A DNA stretch of 64,000 nt, taken from contig CBDFKF010000004.1 in assembly GCA_965248765.1 (NCBI GenBank), forward strand, positions 2,046,001-2,110,000. Reading direction: 5' to 3'. Position numbers and translations under genes: made by a program. This document shows, in pieces, positions 33,223-43,289 of the stretch. The notes beneath the pieces were generated by a model that saw nothing but the letters and a program-made list of their open reading frames with translations, was not told the origin of the DNA and ran no database searches. Each line of letters opens with the position of its first letter. Within the stretch, counting starts at the first letter, position 1. Origin of the DNA: CBDFKF01 sp965248765. Lineage in GTDB: Bacteria; Pseudomonadota; Alphaproteobacteria; VGEJ01.

Positions 33223-36120
33223 ATGATGGTTTCAACGGAAAGCGCCGCCAACCTCATGCGGTTCAGAAAGCAGGAGCTGGTCGAGCGCGTCATTGCGCTG
33301 CAGCGCCAAATCGACCATCTGGGGAGAGCCGACAGCAGCTTTGCCCGCCCTGAGCGATTGCGAGCGGAAGCGCTTCTCCAAACTGCGAAGCAAGGGGTCG
33401 AGAGCCTCGCGCAGGCAAAATTGGAATTCGCCGAGGTGCAGCGCGAGCTGCTCGAGAGGTTTCCGACCGCGATTGTCATCAGCGCCGTGGACAGCGGTAC
33501 GGTGCTGTTCGCGAACGATCCGGCCCGCCCCGACTACAACCTCGAGCCCGGCATGGGGCCGATCGGCGAGTACTACCGACATGCGGACGATCGACAAGCG
33601 TTTGTCGAACTCTTGAACAAACACGGCCACGTCAACGATTTCGAGTGCCAGTTTCGGCGGCGTGACGGTGGCTACGATTGGATCCTGCTGTCAGGGCGTC
33701 TTATTACCTATCAGGATCAACGGGCAGTACTGGGACAAGCCTCGATCATCAACCACCGTAAACAGGCAGAGGAGCTTCTAAAACAAGCAAAAGAAGACGC
33801 CGAGGCCGTCGCTGAGGCCAAATCGGCGTTCGCGGAACTGCAACGTAACTTGCTGGAAGCGAGCCCGGTGCCGACGGTGGTGAGCGCTTTGGACACCGGC
33901 GAGGTGCTGTTTGCCAACCACCTCGCACGTACCGAGCACGGCGTCGAGCTCGGCACGCGACCGATCACCGACGCCTACAAGAATCCAGACGATCGCCGTC
34001 GGCTCATGGAACTCCTGCGTCTGCATGGGCGGGTCGAGGATTTCGAAACGCAAATACGCGGGCCGAAGGGCACATACGATTGGGTTCAACTCTCCGTGCA
34101 CCTGATCGACTATGAAGACCGGCCAGCGTCTCTCGGCGCCGCAACCATTATCAACGCCCGCAAGGAAGCCGAAGCAACGGCTCAGATGAAATCCGAGTTC
34201 GTCGCCATCGTCAGCCACGAGGTTCGCACGCCGATGAACGGCGTGCTTGGTATGGCCCGACTGCTGCGCGATACGGAATTGACGGCCGAGCAACGCGAGT
34301 ACAACAACACGGTAATCAGGTCAGGCGAATCGCTGTTACGGATCGTCGACGACCTGCTCGATGTTTCGAAATTGGAAGCGGGGAAACTGGAGCTCGAAGA
34401 ACTCCCCTTTGCGGTCGAGGTTGTCATCGAGCACTCGGTTGGAATTTTGTCATCGCAGGCCGAAGAAAAGGGGTTGGATTTGCGTAGTCGAATTGCGGCC
34501 GACGTTCCGCAGGTTCTGATCGGCGATCCGTATCGACTGGAACAAATCCTACTCAACCTCGTCAGCAACGCGATCAAATTTACCAAGCAGGGAGGAGTCG
34601 AAGTCGACGCGGCGCTGTCCGTCGAGCGCGAAGGTAGTGCCACCATCGCCTTCGCGGTGTCCGATACCGGACAGGGCATAAAGCCGGAAAATCGCGAAAA
34701 ACTGTTCTCAGACTTCACCCAAGAATCGGTCGAGGTCGCGCGCAAGTATGGCGGCTCAGGCCTCGGTCTCGCCATATGTCGCCGGCTGGTGGCGTTGATG
34801 GGCGGTGAGATATCCCTCGAGAGTGAAGTCGGCCAAGGCAGCACATTCCGCTTCACCATCACCTGCCCGATCGACCGCCATACCGCGATCGCCGATCTGC
34901 GTGAGAGCAGCGACGCCGAGCAAACGTTGTCCCACCTCGCTATTCCCGACCGGCGCTTGCACGTTCTTCAGGTCGAGGACAACGAGGTCAATCGCGCCGT
35001 CGTCGAGAAAATCCTAACTACCGCGGGTCACGAGGTCATCAATACGACCAATGGTATCGAGGCGCTGGCGGCGCTCGATGTCGAGCATTTCGACATCATC
35101 CTTATGGACCGCCACATGCCGGAGATGAACGGCCTCGACACAACCGTGAGGATCCGTGCCCGGCGCGACGACAAATCACTGCTGCCGATCGTCGGCATCA
35201 CCGCGAGCGCCATTCAAAGCGAGTTGGACGCCTGTTTGGAAACCGGCATGAACGATTGCCTTACCAAGCCGGTGGATAATCGAGAGCTTCTTGCAACGAT
35301 CTATCGGCTGACTGCCGGGATATCCGAGGACACGGCGCCGGAGTCCCGTCTGCCGGTGCTGGTTGTCGACGACACGTCGATCAATCGGGTCGTTGCGAGC
35401 AAGCAGCTCGCCAAATTGGGAATCCCTTGCCAGACATCGGCTGATACTCCTGGAGCGCTGAAGCTGGCACAACGGCAGCGGTACGCGGCGATCTTAGTCG
35501 ACATCGTGATGCCGGAACTCAATGGGATCGAATTCACCGAGCAGCTGCGGCAATGGGAGGAGGGTCGAGGGTACCGGACTCCGGTCATCGCAGTGACAGG
35601 ACGTACCGACCCGGAGGATCGCGCGCGCTACCTCGCTGCCGGGATCGATGACGTGCTCGCCAAACCCACCTCCACCGAGCACCTGGAAGCCACACTGGCG
35701 AAGTGGGGCGCCGCATCGATGGTCGCCGCCACTGATAGCCTGCTGCCGGGGACGTCCGAGCCCCGAGCTGGTGATCAACCCCCGCCAGTTGATTTCGAGA
35801 GTCTCGCAGAGATCCTCGGCGAGGATGACGAAGCACCACTCTTGGCGATGCTGGCGCTGTTCGGTGACGAGTTCCCAAGCTTGCTTCAAAACATAAGCGA
35901 TACCATCGCGACCAACGACACGCGGGCCGTTCATGATGCCGCGCACGCCGCGAAGGGCGCCGCCACCGCTGCCGCAACACCCATGGTGCATGTGCTTCAG
36001 CAGCTGGAAACCGACGCCCGCACCGCAGACTGGCAAGCGTTGCGGGAACGGCTCGAGCTACTTAAAGTTGAGTTTCATCACTTCGAAGCGTTTCGCGAGA
36101 GCCGCACCGTCAATACCTGA
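33223..36120 (+). CDS. hybrid sensor histidine kinase with two PAS-like, two REC and one HPt domain
   Basis: 965 residues, cytoplasmic, with no membrane segment. An N-terminal coiled coil (residues 10-60) is followed by two similar PAS-like repeats, each introduced by a QREL-type/QRNL coil (RFPTAIVISAVDSGTVLFAND; ASPVPTVVSALDTGEVLFANH). HisKA has SHEVRTPMNG with the phospho-His at 332, then an ATPase domain with LLNLVSNAIKFT, DTGQGI and GSGLGLAI. REC1 has LMDRHMPEMNG (D629), REC2 LVDIVMPELNG (D760), and the HPt is AVHDAAHAAKGAA (H908). It is therefore a complete phosphorelay. ATG 33223 has GGAGAGGG upstream. The response regulator follows 6 nt after the stop, so it is the likely output. Confidence 0.93.
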   Translation: MMVSTESAANLMRFRKQELVERVIALQRQIDHLGRADSSFARPERLRAEALLQTAKQGVESLAQAKLEFAEVQRELLERFPTAIVISAVDSGTVLFANDPARPDYNLEPGMGPIGEYYRHADDRQAFVELLNKHGHVNDFECQFRRRDGGYDWILLSGRLITYQDQRAVLGQASIINHRKQAEELLKQAKEDAEAVAEAKSAFAELQRNLLEASPVPTVVSALDTGEVLFANHLARTEHGVELGTRPITDAYKNPDDRRRLMELLRLHGRVEDFETQIRGPKGTYDWVQLSVHLIDYEDRPASLGAATIINARKEAEATAQMKSEFVAIVSHEVRTPMNGVLGMARLLRDTELTAEQREYNNTVIRSGESLLRIVDDLLDVSKLEAGKLELEELPFAVEVVIEHSVGILSSQAEEKGLDLRSRIAADVPQVLIGDPYRLEQILLNLVSNAIKFTKQGGVEVDAALSVEREGSATIAFAVSDTGQGIKPENREKLFSDFTQESVEVARKYGGSGLGLAICRRLVALMGGEISLESEVGQGSTFRFTITCPIDRHTAIADLRESSDAEQTLSHLAIPDRRLHVLQVEDNEVNRAVVEKILTTAGHEVINTTNGIEALAALDVEHFDIILMDRHMPEMNGLDTTVRIRARRDDKSLLPIVGITASAIQSELDACLETGMNDCLTKPVDNRELLATIYRLTAGISEDTAPESRLPVLVVDDTSINRVVASKQLAKLGIPCQTSADTPGALKLAQRQRYAAILVDIVMPELNGIEFTEQLRQWEEGRGYRTPVIAVTGRTDPEDRARYLAAGIDDVLAKPTSTEHLEATLAKWGAASMVAATDSLLPGTSEPRAGDQPPPVDFESLAEILGEDDEAPLLAMLALFGDEFPSLLQNISDTIATNDTRAVHDAAHAAKGAATAAATPMVHVLQQLETDARTADWQALRERLELLKVEFHHFEAFRESRTVNT

Positions 36121-36126
36121 TCGGCC

Positions 36127-36909
36127 ATGGCAGTACGCGACCTTGCCGGGATGACGGTGGTGCTGGCCGATGATGTGGCCTTCACCCGCACTACTGTCGC
36201 GTGGTGGCTAAGGGATCTGGGTGATCCAACGGTTATCCAAGCAGCCGATGGTCGGCAAGCGTTTGGCATCCTGGCCAAGGGTGTCGATCTCGTCATCTCG
36301 GATTTCAACATGCCTGAAATGCATGGCTTGCAACTGCTCAAGGCGGTGCGGACCGGCGAACAAGGGGTGGACCGCGCCACGCATTTCGCTCTGCTGACGG
36401 CGTACTCCGACAAAAGCCTGGTCGAGGTGGCTTTGGCCCTCGATATCAATTCGTTCCTTGTCAAACCGGTTTCGAAAAAGGCGCTTGAGTCTCTCGTCAA
36501 GCAGATCCTCTTTCAGAAAAAGACCTATCGGTGGCTCAAGTCAGCCGCTGAGTACGCGACCATAAATGTCGATACGGCGGTGGAGTCGGTCCAGGGAGGC
36601 GGCAGCCGTAAGAAGGCGCCCAAGGTTTTTGAAGACGCCGCGAACACGCCTTTGCTGCGCGAAACGACGGTGCCGGTGGAGGAGTGGGGCGTCGCATCGA
36701 ACGATGGGAACGACGATCACGACGAGCAACCGGCTTCGATCGACGATGTCCCCGACGACGCGATTCTGACGCGCGATATCGTTATGCCAAGCGGGCAACT
36801 TCTGATGAAGGCGGGGACCCTGCTGACGCCCCGGGTCGTCGCGCTTCTCATCGATCTCGAATACCTGCGCACCCCGGTGGGGAATGTCTGGATCACGGTC
36901 CTCAAATAG
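36127..36909 (+). CDS. response regulator with C-terminal unknown domain
   Basis: 260 residues. REC domain residues 8-128, with acidic pair LADD near 14-16, phospho-acceptor D59 in ISDFNMPEMHG, and conserved Lys in LVKPVSKKAL. Between 150 and 200 there is a low-complexity linker. The C-terminus (DAILTRDIVMPSGQLLMKAGTLLTPRVVALLIDLE) matches the start region often found in HD-GYP-type c-di-GMP regulators, but no HD-GYP domain follows, so the output is not enzymatic. It is co-transcribed with the hybrid kinase (6 nt gap). Confidence 0.9.
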   Translation: MAVRDLAGMTVVLADDVAFTRTTVAWWLRDLGDPTVIQAADGRQAFGILAKGVDLVISDFNMPEMHGLQLLKAVRTGEQGVDRATHFALLTAYSDKSLVEVALALDINSFLVKPVSKKALESLVKQILFQKKTYRWLKSAAEYATINVDTAVESVQGGGSRKKAPKVFEDAANTPLLRETTVPVEEWGVASNDGNDDHDEQPASIDDVPDDAILTRDIVMPSGQLLMKAGTLLTPRVVALLIDLEYLRTPVGNVWITVLK

Positions 36910-36970
36910 GCTCATGTGAGGCCAGGGCGGGCGTACTACCGGCGATACCGTCTAACACCCGGGTACGGGA

Positions 36971-37933
36971 ATGGACCTACAAAAGATCACCATCCACTTC
37001 GCCCACGCCGCCTATCCACTGTCGGAGAGGTTTGCACACCGCGAAACCGGCATCCCCCATTTCCAGACCTGGACGCTGGAGGAGACGCGGGCACGGATCG
37101 GTGAAGCCGAGGTTTTGGTCATCTCAGGCTTTTGGCGCAACGATGTTCTGCTCGAGGCCCCGCAGCTGCGTTTCGTCCAGTCGTGCGCGGCCGGCTATGA
37201 CCACTTCGACCAGGACGCGATCCGCGGCCGCGGCGTGCGCCTGGCGGCGGCCGGCGGGGCCAACGTCAATGCGGTGAGCGATCACGCCATGGCGCTGGTG
37301 CTCGCGCTGTCGCGCCAACTCCATACCGGCCGGGATAACCAGCGCGCCAAGCACTGGCGATCCATGATCTCCGAGATCGCGCAGCGCGAGGACGAGCTGC
37401 CCGGCAAGACCATGCTGATCTTCGGCCTCGGCAAGATCGGTAGCCGCATCGCTCGGCTGGCCAAGGCGTTCGACGTGACCGTCCTCGGCGTCAAACGGGA
37501 CACCGCGGTGTCCGTCGAGGGGGTCGATGAGCTGCATCCGCCCGATGCGCTGCCCGCATTGCTGCCGCGGGCAGACTTCGTGGTGCTCGCCTGCCCGCTG
37601 ACAGCAGCCACCCGCAACGTGATCGATTCGCGCGCGCTGGCGACGATGGCGCCGGGCTCGTATCTCGTCAACGTCGCGCGCGGTGGCTGTGTCGATGAGG
37701 GTGCGTTGATCGAGGCCCTGCAGAGCGGCGCGATCGCCGGAGCGGCCATCGACGTGGTGGCGGAGGAGCCGCTGGCGGCCGATTCGCCGCTATGGTCGCT
37801 GGAGAACTGCCTGCTGACACCGCATACCGGCGGTGAGACCCGCAAGTACGAGGAGAATGTCCTCGACATCCTGCTCGATAACCTCGACCGCCTGTCGCAG
37901 GGCACCGAGCCGCTGCGCAACCAGGTCGTTTAG
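36971..37933 (+). CDS. D-2-hydroxyacid dehydrogenase
   Basis: 320 residues. Substrate domain at both ends, NAD domain in the middle: GLGKIGSRIARLAKAF at about 157-172, LVNVARGGCVDEGALIEALQSG, AAIDVVAEEPLA with the catalytic Glu and LTPHTGGETRKY with the catalytic His. The Arg is in the NVARGG motif. The overall pattern is that of glyoxylate/hydroxypyruvate-type dehydrogenases, but the natural acid is unknown. Its TAG overlaps the stop of the convergent rtcB pseudogene by 2 bases. The start ATG at 36971 has only GGGAA upstream. Confidence 0.9.
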   Translation: MDLQKITIHFAHAAYPLSERFAHRETGIPHFQTWTLEETRARIGEAEVLVISGFWRNDVLLEAPQLRFVQSCAAGYDHFDQDAIRGRGVRLAAAGGANVNAVSDHAMALVLALSRQLHTGRDNQRAKHWRSMISEIAQREDELPGKTMLIFGLGKIGSRIARLAKAFDVTVLGVKRDTAVSVEGVDELHPPDALPALLPRADFVVLACPLTAATRNVIDSRALATMAPGSYLVNVARGGCVDEGALIEALQSGAIAGAAIDVVAEEPLAADSPLWSLENCLLTPHTGGETRKYEENVLDILLDNLDRLSQGTEPLRNQVV

Positions 37934-38790
37934 AGCTCAGCCCTCACGCAGACGATCTGCTTGAGCGTGTGCACCACCTCGACCAGGTCCGCCTGGGCGG
38001 CCATGACGGCATCGATGTCCTTGTAGGCGGTCGATGTCTCATCGATGACGCCTGCATCCTTGCGGCGCCCGCGGTGGCGGCTTCGTGGTCATCGACGGTG
38101 AAGCGGCGCTTGGCCTCACCGCGCGACATGGCCCGGCCGGCGCCATGGGAGCAGGAGTGAAAGGCATCGGCGTTGCCCTTGCCACAGACGATGTAAGAGC
38201 GCGCGCCCATTGAGCCGGGGATGATGCCGAGATCGCCCTCGCGAGCGCGCACCGCACCCTTGCGCGTGACCCACACGTTGGCGCCGAAATGGTTCTCCCG
38301 GGTGACGTAATTGTGGTGGCAATTCACGGCCATCGCGGTGGCTTCGGTCGGCCGCACCGCCTCAGCGACCGCCGCCAGCACCTAGTCCATCATGAGCGCG
38401 CGGTTGATCGATGCATACTCCTGCGCCCACGCCACGGCGCGCACGTAGGCATCGAAATGGTCCGAGCCCTCGGGGAAGTAGGCGAGATTCTCGTCGGGCA
38501 GATGGATGAACCACCGCTCCATATCCTTCTTGGCAAGCTCAATGAAGTGCCGGCCGATCGCGTTGCCGATTCCCCGTGAGCCGGAGTGCAGCATCGCCCA
38601 CACGCGGTCTTTCTCATCGAGGCAGATCTCGATGAAGTGGTTGCCGGTGCCGAGGGTGCCGAGATGCAGGGGGCCGCGCGGGGCGGCGCGTTTCAGCTTC
38701 GGGTCCAGCTCGGTGATGGTGTCGAGCCCCTCGGCGAGCGACATATCCTTTTCGTCGAGGCGCCCTTGCCACGCGAACAGCGCTGTTGCG
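37930..38790 (-). pseudogene. RtcB-type RNA ligase, truncated with an internal stop and a frameshift
   Basis: The minus strand encodes the C-terminal two thirds of an RtcB tRNA-splicing ligase: HLGTLGTGNHFIEICLDE, HSGSRGIGNAIGRHFIE, then TAG at 38382-38384, then MAVNCHHNYVTRENHFGANVWVTRKGAVRAREGDLGIIPGSMGARSYIV and the guanylation-region SCSHGAGRAMSRGEAKRRFT. A frameshift near 38090 leaves the tail (DAGVIDETSTAYKDIDAVMAAQADLVEVVHTLKQIVCVR) in another frame, ending at 37930. The N-terminal part is missing because sequence before about 38790 is a TetR remnant of the other strand. No enzyme can be made. Confidence 0.85.
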
Positions 38791-38941
38791 AGCCAGCCTG
38801 CACGGCATGTGCTCACTGGAGGCCGCCGGTGCCCTCGCCGAACCCGCCTCCGCGCTGGTAGACACACTGGTCAGATACTATGTCGCCGGCCTGCGAAGTG
38901 ACCTTGGCGATCGGGCTGAGGATTCGGCCAACGTGGGGTGA
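38770..38941 (+). pseudogene. TetR-family regulator, C-terminal fragment
   Basis: In one plus-strand frame ending at TGA 38939-38941, the sequence reads ASLHGMCSLEAAGALAEP followed by ALVDTLVRYYVAGLRSDL. This resembles the helices at the C-terminal end of TetR/AcrR regulators. The DNA-binding half is missing where the rtcB remnant begins, so the boundary at about 38780 is a deletion or rearrangement junction. The call relies on one short stretch. Confidence 0.45.
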
Positions 38942-39023
38942 GTACCGGTCAACTCTTGTCCAGCAGACGCCTTGGGATCGATGGCGAAGCATTGTTATTG
39001 GACGCCGTATTTCACGGGCATCA

Positions 39024-39650
39024 TCAGACGCCCTTGAAGGTGATCCCACTTTCGAGCTTGACCGCCTCGTCCGTCGTTGGAGTGGCGTGCCGCGTCGCGC
39101 GGCGCGCGACGATCGGGCCGAGCTGCGCAACCGCGATACCGAGGACGATAATACCGCCGCCTACCAGGACCGCGGTGTTGGGGCGCTCCCCCACCAGCAG
39201 CACGGCGAATATCACGCCGGCCACCGGCGCGCGGGAGTTGGCGAGGCACGTTTGCGAGGCGCGGGTAACGGCAATGCCCCTGAACCAGCAGAACTGGCCA
39301 GCGACGACGATGATCCCGCCGTAGACCAGCATCCATTGCCAGAGGAACGGCGAGAACACATCCTGGAAATGTTCGACACCGAACAGGTAGATGACCACCG
39401 CGAAGAACACCACGGTGCCGAGCGCGGTGCGGACGACCATGAAGATGCCGAGCGGCACACGGCGGAGAAAACGCCTGCTGAGCAAGGCGGCAGCAACCCA
39501 GGCAAGCGCGGCGAGCGTCGCCTGAGCCTCGCCCAGCCCCAATGGCATGGGGTGGGCGCCATACGCCATCGCGAAGACCACCAGGGTGTTAACGGCGGAG
39601 GAATAATGCAGCACGCGGAGCGGCTGGGCGGTCCGGTCGCGGCGGCGCAA
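39024..39650 (-). pseudogene. EamA-type transporter, 5' truncated at an IS21 element
   Basis: 208 residues beginning RRRDRTAQPLRVLHYSSAVNTLV. The second EamA repeat is present: LALVAALLSRRF-like region, GIFMVVRTALGTVVFFAVVIYLFG, MLVYGGIIVVAGQFCWFRGIAV and GVIFAVLLVGERPNTAVLVGGGIIVLGIAV. Full EamA proteins have about 290-300 residues, so the first repeat is missing. The frame enters IS21-like DNA near 39660. Likely inactivated by that insertion. Confidence 0.72.
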
Positions 39651-40005
39651 AATTGCGCCACCTATAGCCCCTTGTCGGTTGTGGTGAGGGGCATGAGATG
39701 TACGGCGTGGAGCTCTATGCGGCGGTTCGTCTGGCGGTTGTCGACGAGGGTCTGAGCCATCACGATGCGGGCCGTCGGTTCGGCATCGACCGCCGGACGG
39801 TGAAGAAGATGCTGAGCTATTCGGCGCCGCCGGGCTACCGGCGGACCAAGCCGGTCCGGCGGCCCAAGCTGGATGGGTTCACCGGCATCGTCGACGCGAT
39901 CCTGGAGGCGGACACGGATCCGGACGTGCCGCGCAAGCAGCGCCACACGGCGCACCGGATCTTCGAGCGGCTGCGGGACGAGCACGGGTTCGCCGGCGGC
40001 TATAC

Positions 40006-40009
40006 CATG
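40006..40009 (+). repeat. CATG target duplication, left side of nested IS1182-type element
   Basis: CATG occurs here directly before the element and at 41493-41496 directly after it. Removing the element and one CATG restores the istA codons ACC ATG GTG AAG. Confidence 0.9.
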
Positions 40010-41492
40010 CAGACCGTGTGGAAACTCTGGGTGGCGGGGATGGAGGTTTAGGTAACCATGATTTGCGGCGATCCCACGTAATCTGGCGGTTTGGCGCCGG
40101 TAGCCCTGTGGAAGGGGCTCCAGGCCTCCGTGGATCGATGTGCGGCGCTCGATTTTGATGTTGTAAGCCAGCGCCGTGATGCTGAACTCGCCGCGCACGT
40201 TCTCCAGCCGCCGGGTCAGGAAGGCACCCTGGCCCATCCATTGTTTGATTGAGCCGAAGGGATGCTCGACGCTTTCACGGCGCGCATCGAGCAGCTCCGG
40301 GCGGGCCGCCAATCGTTCTGCCATGCGCTCCAGGATCGCTTCGGCGCTTGCGCTTGCTGTGTAGCGCCAGGCGTTGGCCGTCGGGGCAGATGTAAATGTC
40401 CTCGCCGCCGTCATAGCGGAAGCGTTCCTTGGGAAAGAGCCCCTGGCTCACCGTGGATCCGCGCTGGGGCTTGGGCACATGCGGCACGACGCCGGCATTC
40501 TCGCAGGCCTCGATATCCTCGATCTTGAAGTAGCCCGCGTCGGCGACCGCGTCGATCCGATCGACGGCCAGGTTCCGACGGGCCACCACCGCCGTCTCGG
40601 CCAATAGACCGAGATCGCTGACCTTGTTATGGACCTGCTGCTCGGCGATCAGTTTGTGCTTGGCGTCCACGGCGATCTGAATGTTGTAGCCGACACCGAC
40701 CCGGGTCTCGGCGTACATCGCCCGGCTGTCCGGATCCGTCAAAGAGAGCTGGTCCTCGCCACTCGCAGCCAGCGCGTCTCGATGTTCCTCAAACCGCTCA
40801 CGCCGCCCTTGGATCGCAGCGATCTTCTCCTGGATATGCTCCACCTCGCCGCCGCCGGTGCCGCCCTCGTCTTGCTCGTCGGCCTCGTCGAGCCGGTCGA
40901 GATAACGCGACAACCTCTCGTCGCTCTCGGCCAACGCCTTCGCCAGCTTCGCTTTGGTGAAGTTCCGCTTCCGGCTGTTCACTGCCTTGATCCGTGTACC
41001 GTCAACCGCCACCAGCTCGCGTCCGAACAGCTCCAGTTCGCGGCATAGCCTCACGAACTCCCGAAACACCTGTCGGAAGGCCGCCCGATTGATCCGCCGG
41101 AAATCGGCGATCGTCTTGAAGTCTGGCGACAAACGCCGCAACAGCCAGATCACTTCGAGATTACGCTTGCTCTCTGCCTCCAGCCGGCGGCTCGAACGTA
41201 CCCGATTGAGATAGCCGTATATGTAGAGCTTCAGCAGGTCCGCCGGATCGTAGCCGGGACGACCTATCGCCTTCGCCGCGGCGCGCTCGAAACCAGCGGC
41301 CGCTAGGTCCAAACCATCCACGAAGGCATCGATGAAACGGACCGGGTTATCCCGGCCCACGTAATCGTCCACTGCTTCCGGCAGAAGCAGAACCTGAGAG
41401 CGGTCAACGCCAGGAATGTGTCTCATGGCGGACCCTAACATCGCCATGAGACGGACGGAATCCCCCGCCACCCAGAGTTTCCACACGGTCTG
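40010..41492 (-). mobile_element. IS1182-type element nested in IS21, 1483 bp
   Basis: The first 30 bases, starting CAGACCGTGTGGAAACTCTG, recur as an exact inverted copy at 41463-41492. Both are flanked by CATG. That 4-base palindromic duplication and the transposase type place it in the IS1182 family. The transposase lies on the minus strand and is frameshifted. Confidence 0.92.
40140..41426 (-). pseudogene. IS1182-type transposase, frameshifted near its 3' end
   Basis: From ATG 41426: RHIPGVDRSQVLLLPEAVDDYVGRDNPVRFIDAFVDG, then GRPGYDPADLLKLYIYGYLNRVRSS, VAVDGTRIKAVNSRKRNFTK, TDPDSRAMY, VGYNIQIAVDAKHKLI and AVADAGYFKIEDIEACENAG. After the Cys motif ICPDGQRLALHSKRK, the frame goes astray near 40330. 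The correct end EAILERMAERLAARPELLDARRESVEHPFGSIKQWMGQGAFLTRRLENV is in another frame, and the zinc-ribbon region between them seems deleted. The initial frame ends at 40275. Probably not active, although its perfect TIRs suggest recent mobility. Confidence 0.85.
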
Positions 41493-41496
41493 CATG
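41493..41496 (+). repeat. CATG target duplication, right side of nested IS1182-type element
   Basis: Second copy of the CATG at 40006-40009; istA resumes in the next base (GTG AAG GAC). Confidence 0.9.
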
Positions 41497-42524
41497 GTGA
41501 AGGACTATGTGCGTTCCCGGCGGCAGTCGACGCGCGAGGCTTTCGTTCCACTGCATCACCCGCCGGGCCACGCCCAGGTCGACTTCGGCGAGGCGGTGGT
41601 GGAGCTGCCGGGCCGGCGCGAGAAGGTTGCCTTCTTCTGCCTGATCCTGCCCCATTCCAATGTCTGGTTCGTGAAGGCCTCCCCCCGGGAGACGACGGAG
41701 GCATTCCTGGACGGCCATGTCAGCGCCTTCGCCTTCCTCGGCGGGGTTCCGCGCTCGATCCTCTACGACAACACGACCCTGGCGGTGGCGCGGATCCTGG
41801 GCGACGGCACGCGCCTCAGGACGCAGGCGTTCTCACATCTTCAGTCGCACTATCTGTTCCGCGACCGCTTCGGCAGGGGAGCAGACGGCGGCGCTGCTCG
41901 CCGATCTCGAGGCCCTGCGTGATCTGCCGGCGGTTCCCTTCGAGGCCTGCGAGCATGTGCCGGGCCAGGTCTCGTCGACGGCCCTGGTGCGCTACCGGCT
42001 GGTGGACTACTCGGCACCGGCGGTGCACGCCCACAAGAAGGTGACGGTCAAGGGCTATGTCGACCGGGTCGAGATCGCGCTCGGCGCCGAGATCGTCGCC
42101 CGCCATCGGCGCAGCTATGTCCGCGGCGACGTCGTCTACGACCCGCTGCACTATCTGTCGCTGCTGGAGAAGAAGCCGGGCGCCCTGGACCAGGCGGCGC
42201 CGCTGAGAGGGTGGAAGCTCGATCCGGCCTTCGACACGTTGCGCCGCCTCCTCAAGGCGCGCTTCGGGCCGCGCGGCAAGCGCGAATACATCCAGGTGCT
42301 GCGCCTGCACGAAGACTTCCCGGAACCGCAGGTGGCGGCCGCGGTGCGCGACGCGGTGAAGTGCCGCCTGATCGGCTTCGACGCCGTCAAGCACCTGCTG
42401 CTGGCCCGCATCGAGAGGCGGCCCGTGCATCTCGACCTGTCGCGCTATCCGCACCTGCCCCAGCCCTTCGTCGCCGCCACGCGGAGCGCCGACTACGCCA
42501 CCCCGCTGGCCGGTGGGGCCGGCC

Positions 42525-43289
42525 ATGGTTGAGGCCCCCCGCATCCTGCTCGAACATCACCTGAAGAGGCTGAAGCTGCCGACCTTCCTGCGGGAATACG
42601 AGAAACTGGCGCGCCGGTGCGCGGCCGAGGGCCTGGATCATGTGCGGTTCCTGGCCCGGCTGGTGGAGATGGAGCTGATCGACCGCGAGCGCCGCCTCGT
42701 CGAGCGGCTTATCAAGCAGGCCGGGTTCCCTGTCGTCAAACAGCTTGAGAGCTTCGATTTCAAGGCGATCCCGGCGCTCAACAAGATGCTGGTGCTGGAT
42801 CTCGCGCGCGGCGAGTATATCGCGCGCCGCGAGAACCTAATCCTGCTCGGCCCGAGCGGCGTCGGCAAGACCCATGTCGCTCTCGCCCTCGGCCTCGCCG
42901 CCTGCCACAAGGGCCTCGGCGTGCGCTTCGCCACAGCCTCCCATCTGGTCCACGAGCTGATCGAGGCGCGCGACGAGAAGAGGCTGCTCCGCCTCCAGGC
43001 CCAGCTCGCCAGGGTCAATCTCCTGATCGTCGACGAGCTCGGCTACGGGCCCCTGTCGCAGACCAGAAGCGAGCTGCTGTTCGACGTCTTCAGCCGGCGC
43101 TACGAGAACGGCGCCACCATCGTGACCTCAAACCTGCCCTTCCAGGAATGGACGACGGTGTTCGCCAGCGAGCGCCTCACCGGCGCGCTGCTCGACCGCA
43201 TCACCCACCATGGCCATATCCTGGAGATCAACGGCGAGAGCTACCGCCTCAAGCAGAGCCGGTCACGACGCCGGCAACCGTCCGAATAA
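42525..43289 (+). CDS. istB: IstB-type ATPase of IS21
   Basis: 254 residues from ATG 42525, overlapping the istA stop. Walker A is LLGPSGVGKTHVALALG; Walker B is NLLIVDELGYGP; sensor-1-like VTSNLPFQEW; and RITHHGHILEINGESYR closes the AAA+ core. IstB is the helper AAA+ protein that selects target DNA for IstA. The frame is intact, unlike istA, so it could still be made, but has no active partner here. The identical C-terminus recurs in the remnant at 26.4-26.6 kb. Confidence 0.93.
   Translation: MVEAPRILLEHHLKRLKLPTFLREYEKLARRCAAEGLDHVRFLARLVEMELIDRERRLVERLIKQAGFPVVKQLESFDFKAIPALNKMLVLDLARGEYIARRENLILLGPSGVGKTHVALALGLAACHKGLGVRFATASHLVHELIEARDEKRLLRLQAQLARVNLLIVDELGYGPLSQTRSELLFDVFSRRYENGATIVTSNLPFQEWTTVFASERLTGALLDRITHHGHILEINGESYRLKQSRSRRRQPSE

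Larger units (their letters stand above)
39698..42532 (+). pseudogene. istA: istA transposase gene, interrupted and internally deleted
   Basis: Piece one (39698-40009) reads YGVELYAAVRLAVVDEGLS to EHGFAGGYTM. The nested IS1182-type element follows, then CATG again and piece two (from 41497) VKDYVRSRRQSTREAFVPLHHPPGHAQVDFGEA, which rejoins the protein exactly at GGYTM|VKDYV. Piece two has two catalytic Asp motifs, AQVDFGE and PRSILYDNTT. Near 41875 the frame changes and a stretch of maybe 60-80 residues, including the expected catalytic Glu (KVE), is missing; piece three continues EQTAALLADLEALRDLP to the stop at 42532. Three independent lesions. Confidence 0.88.

Noticed and set aside
38770..38867. 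Start of rtcB at 38867
   Set aside because: The first 35 codons of that frame are antisense to the TetR-like fragment and share nothing with RtcB.
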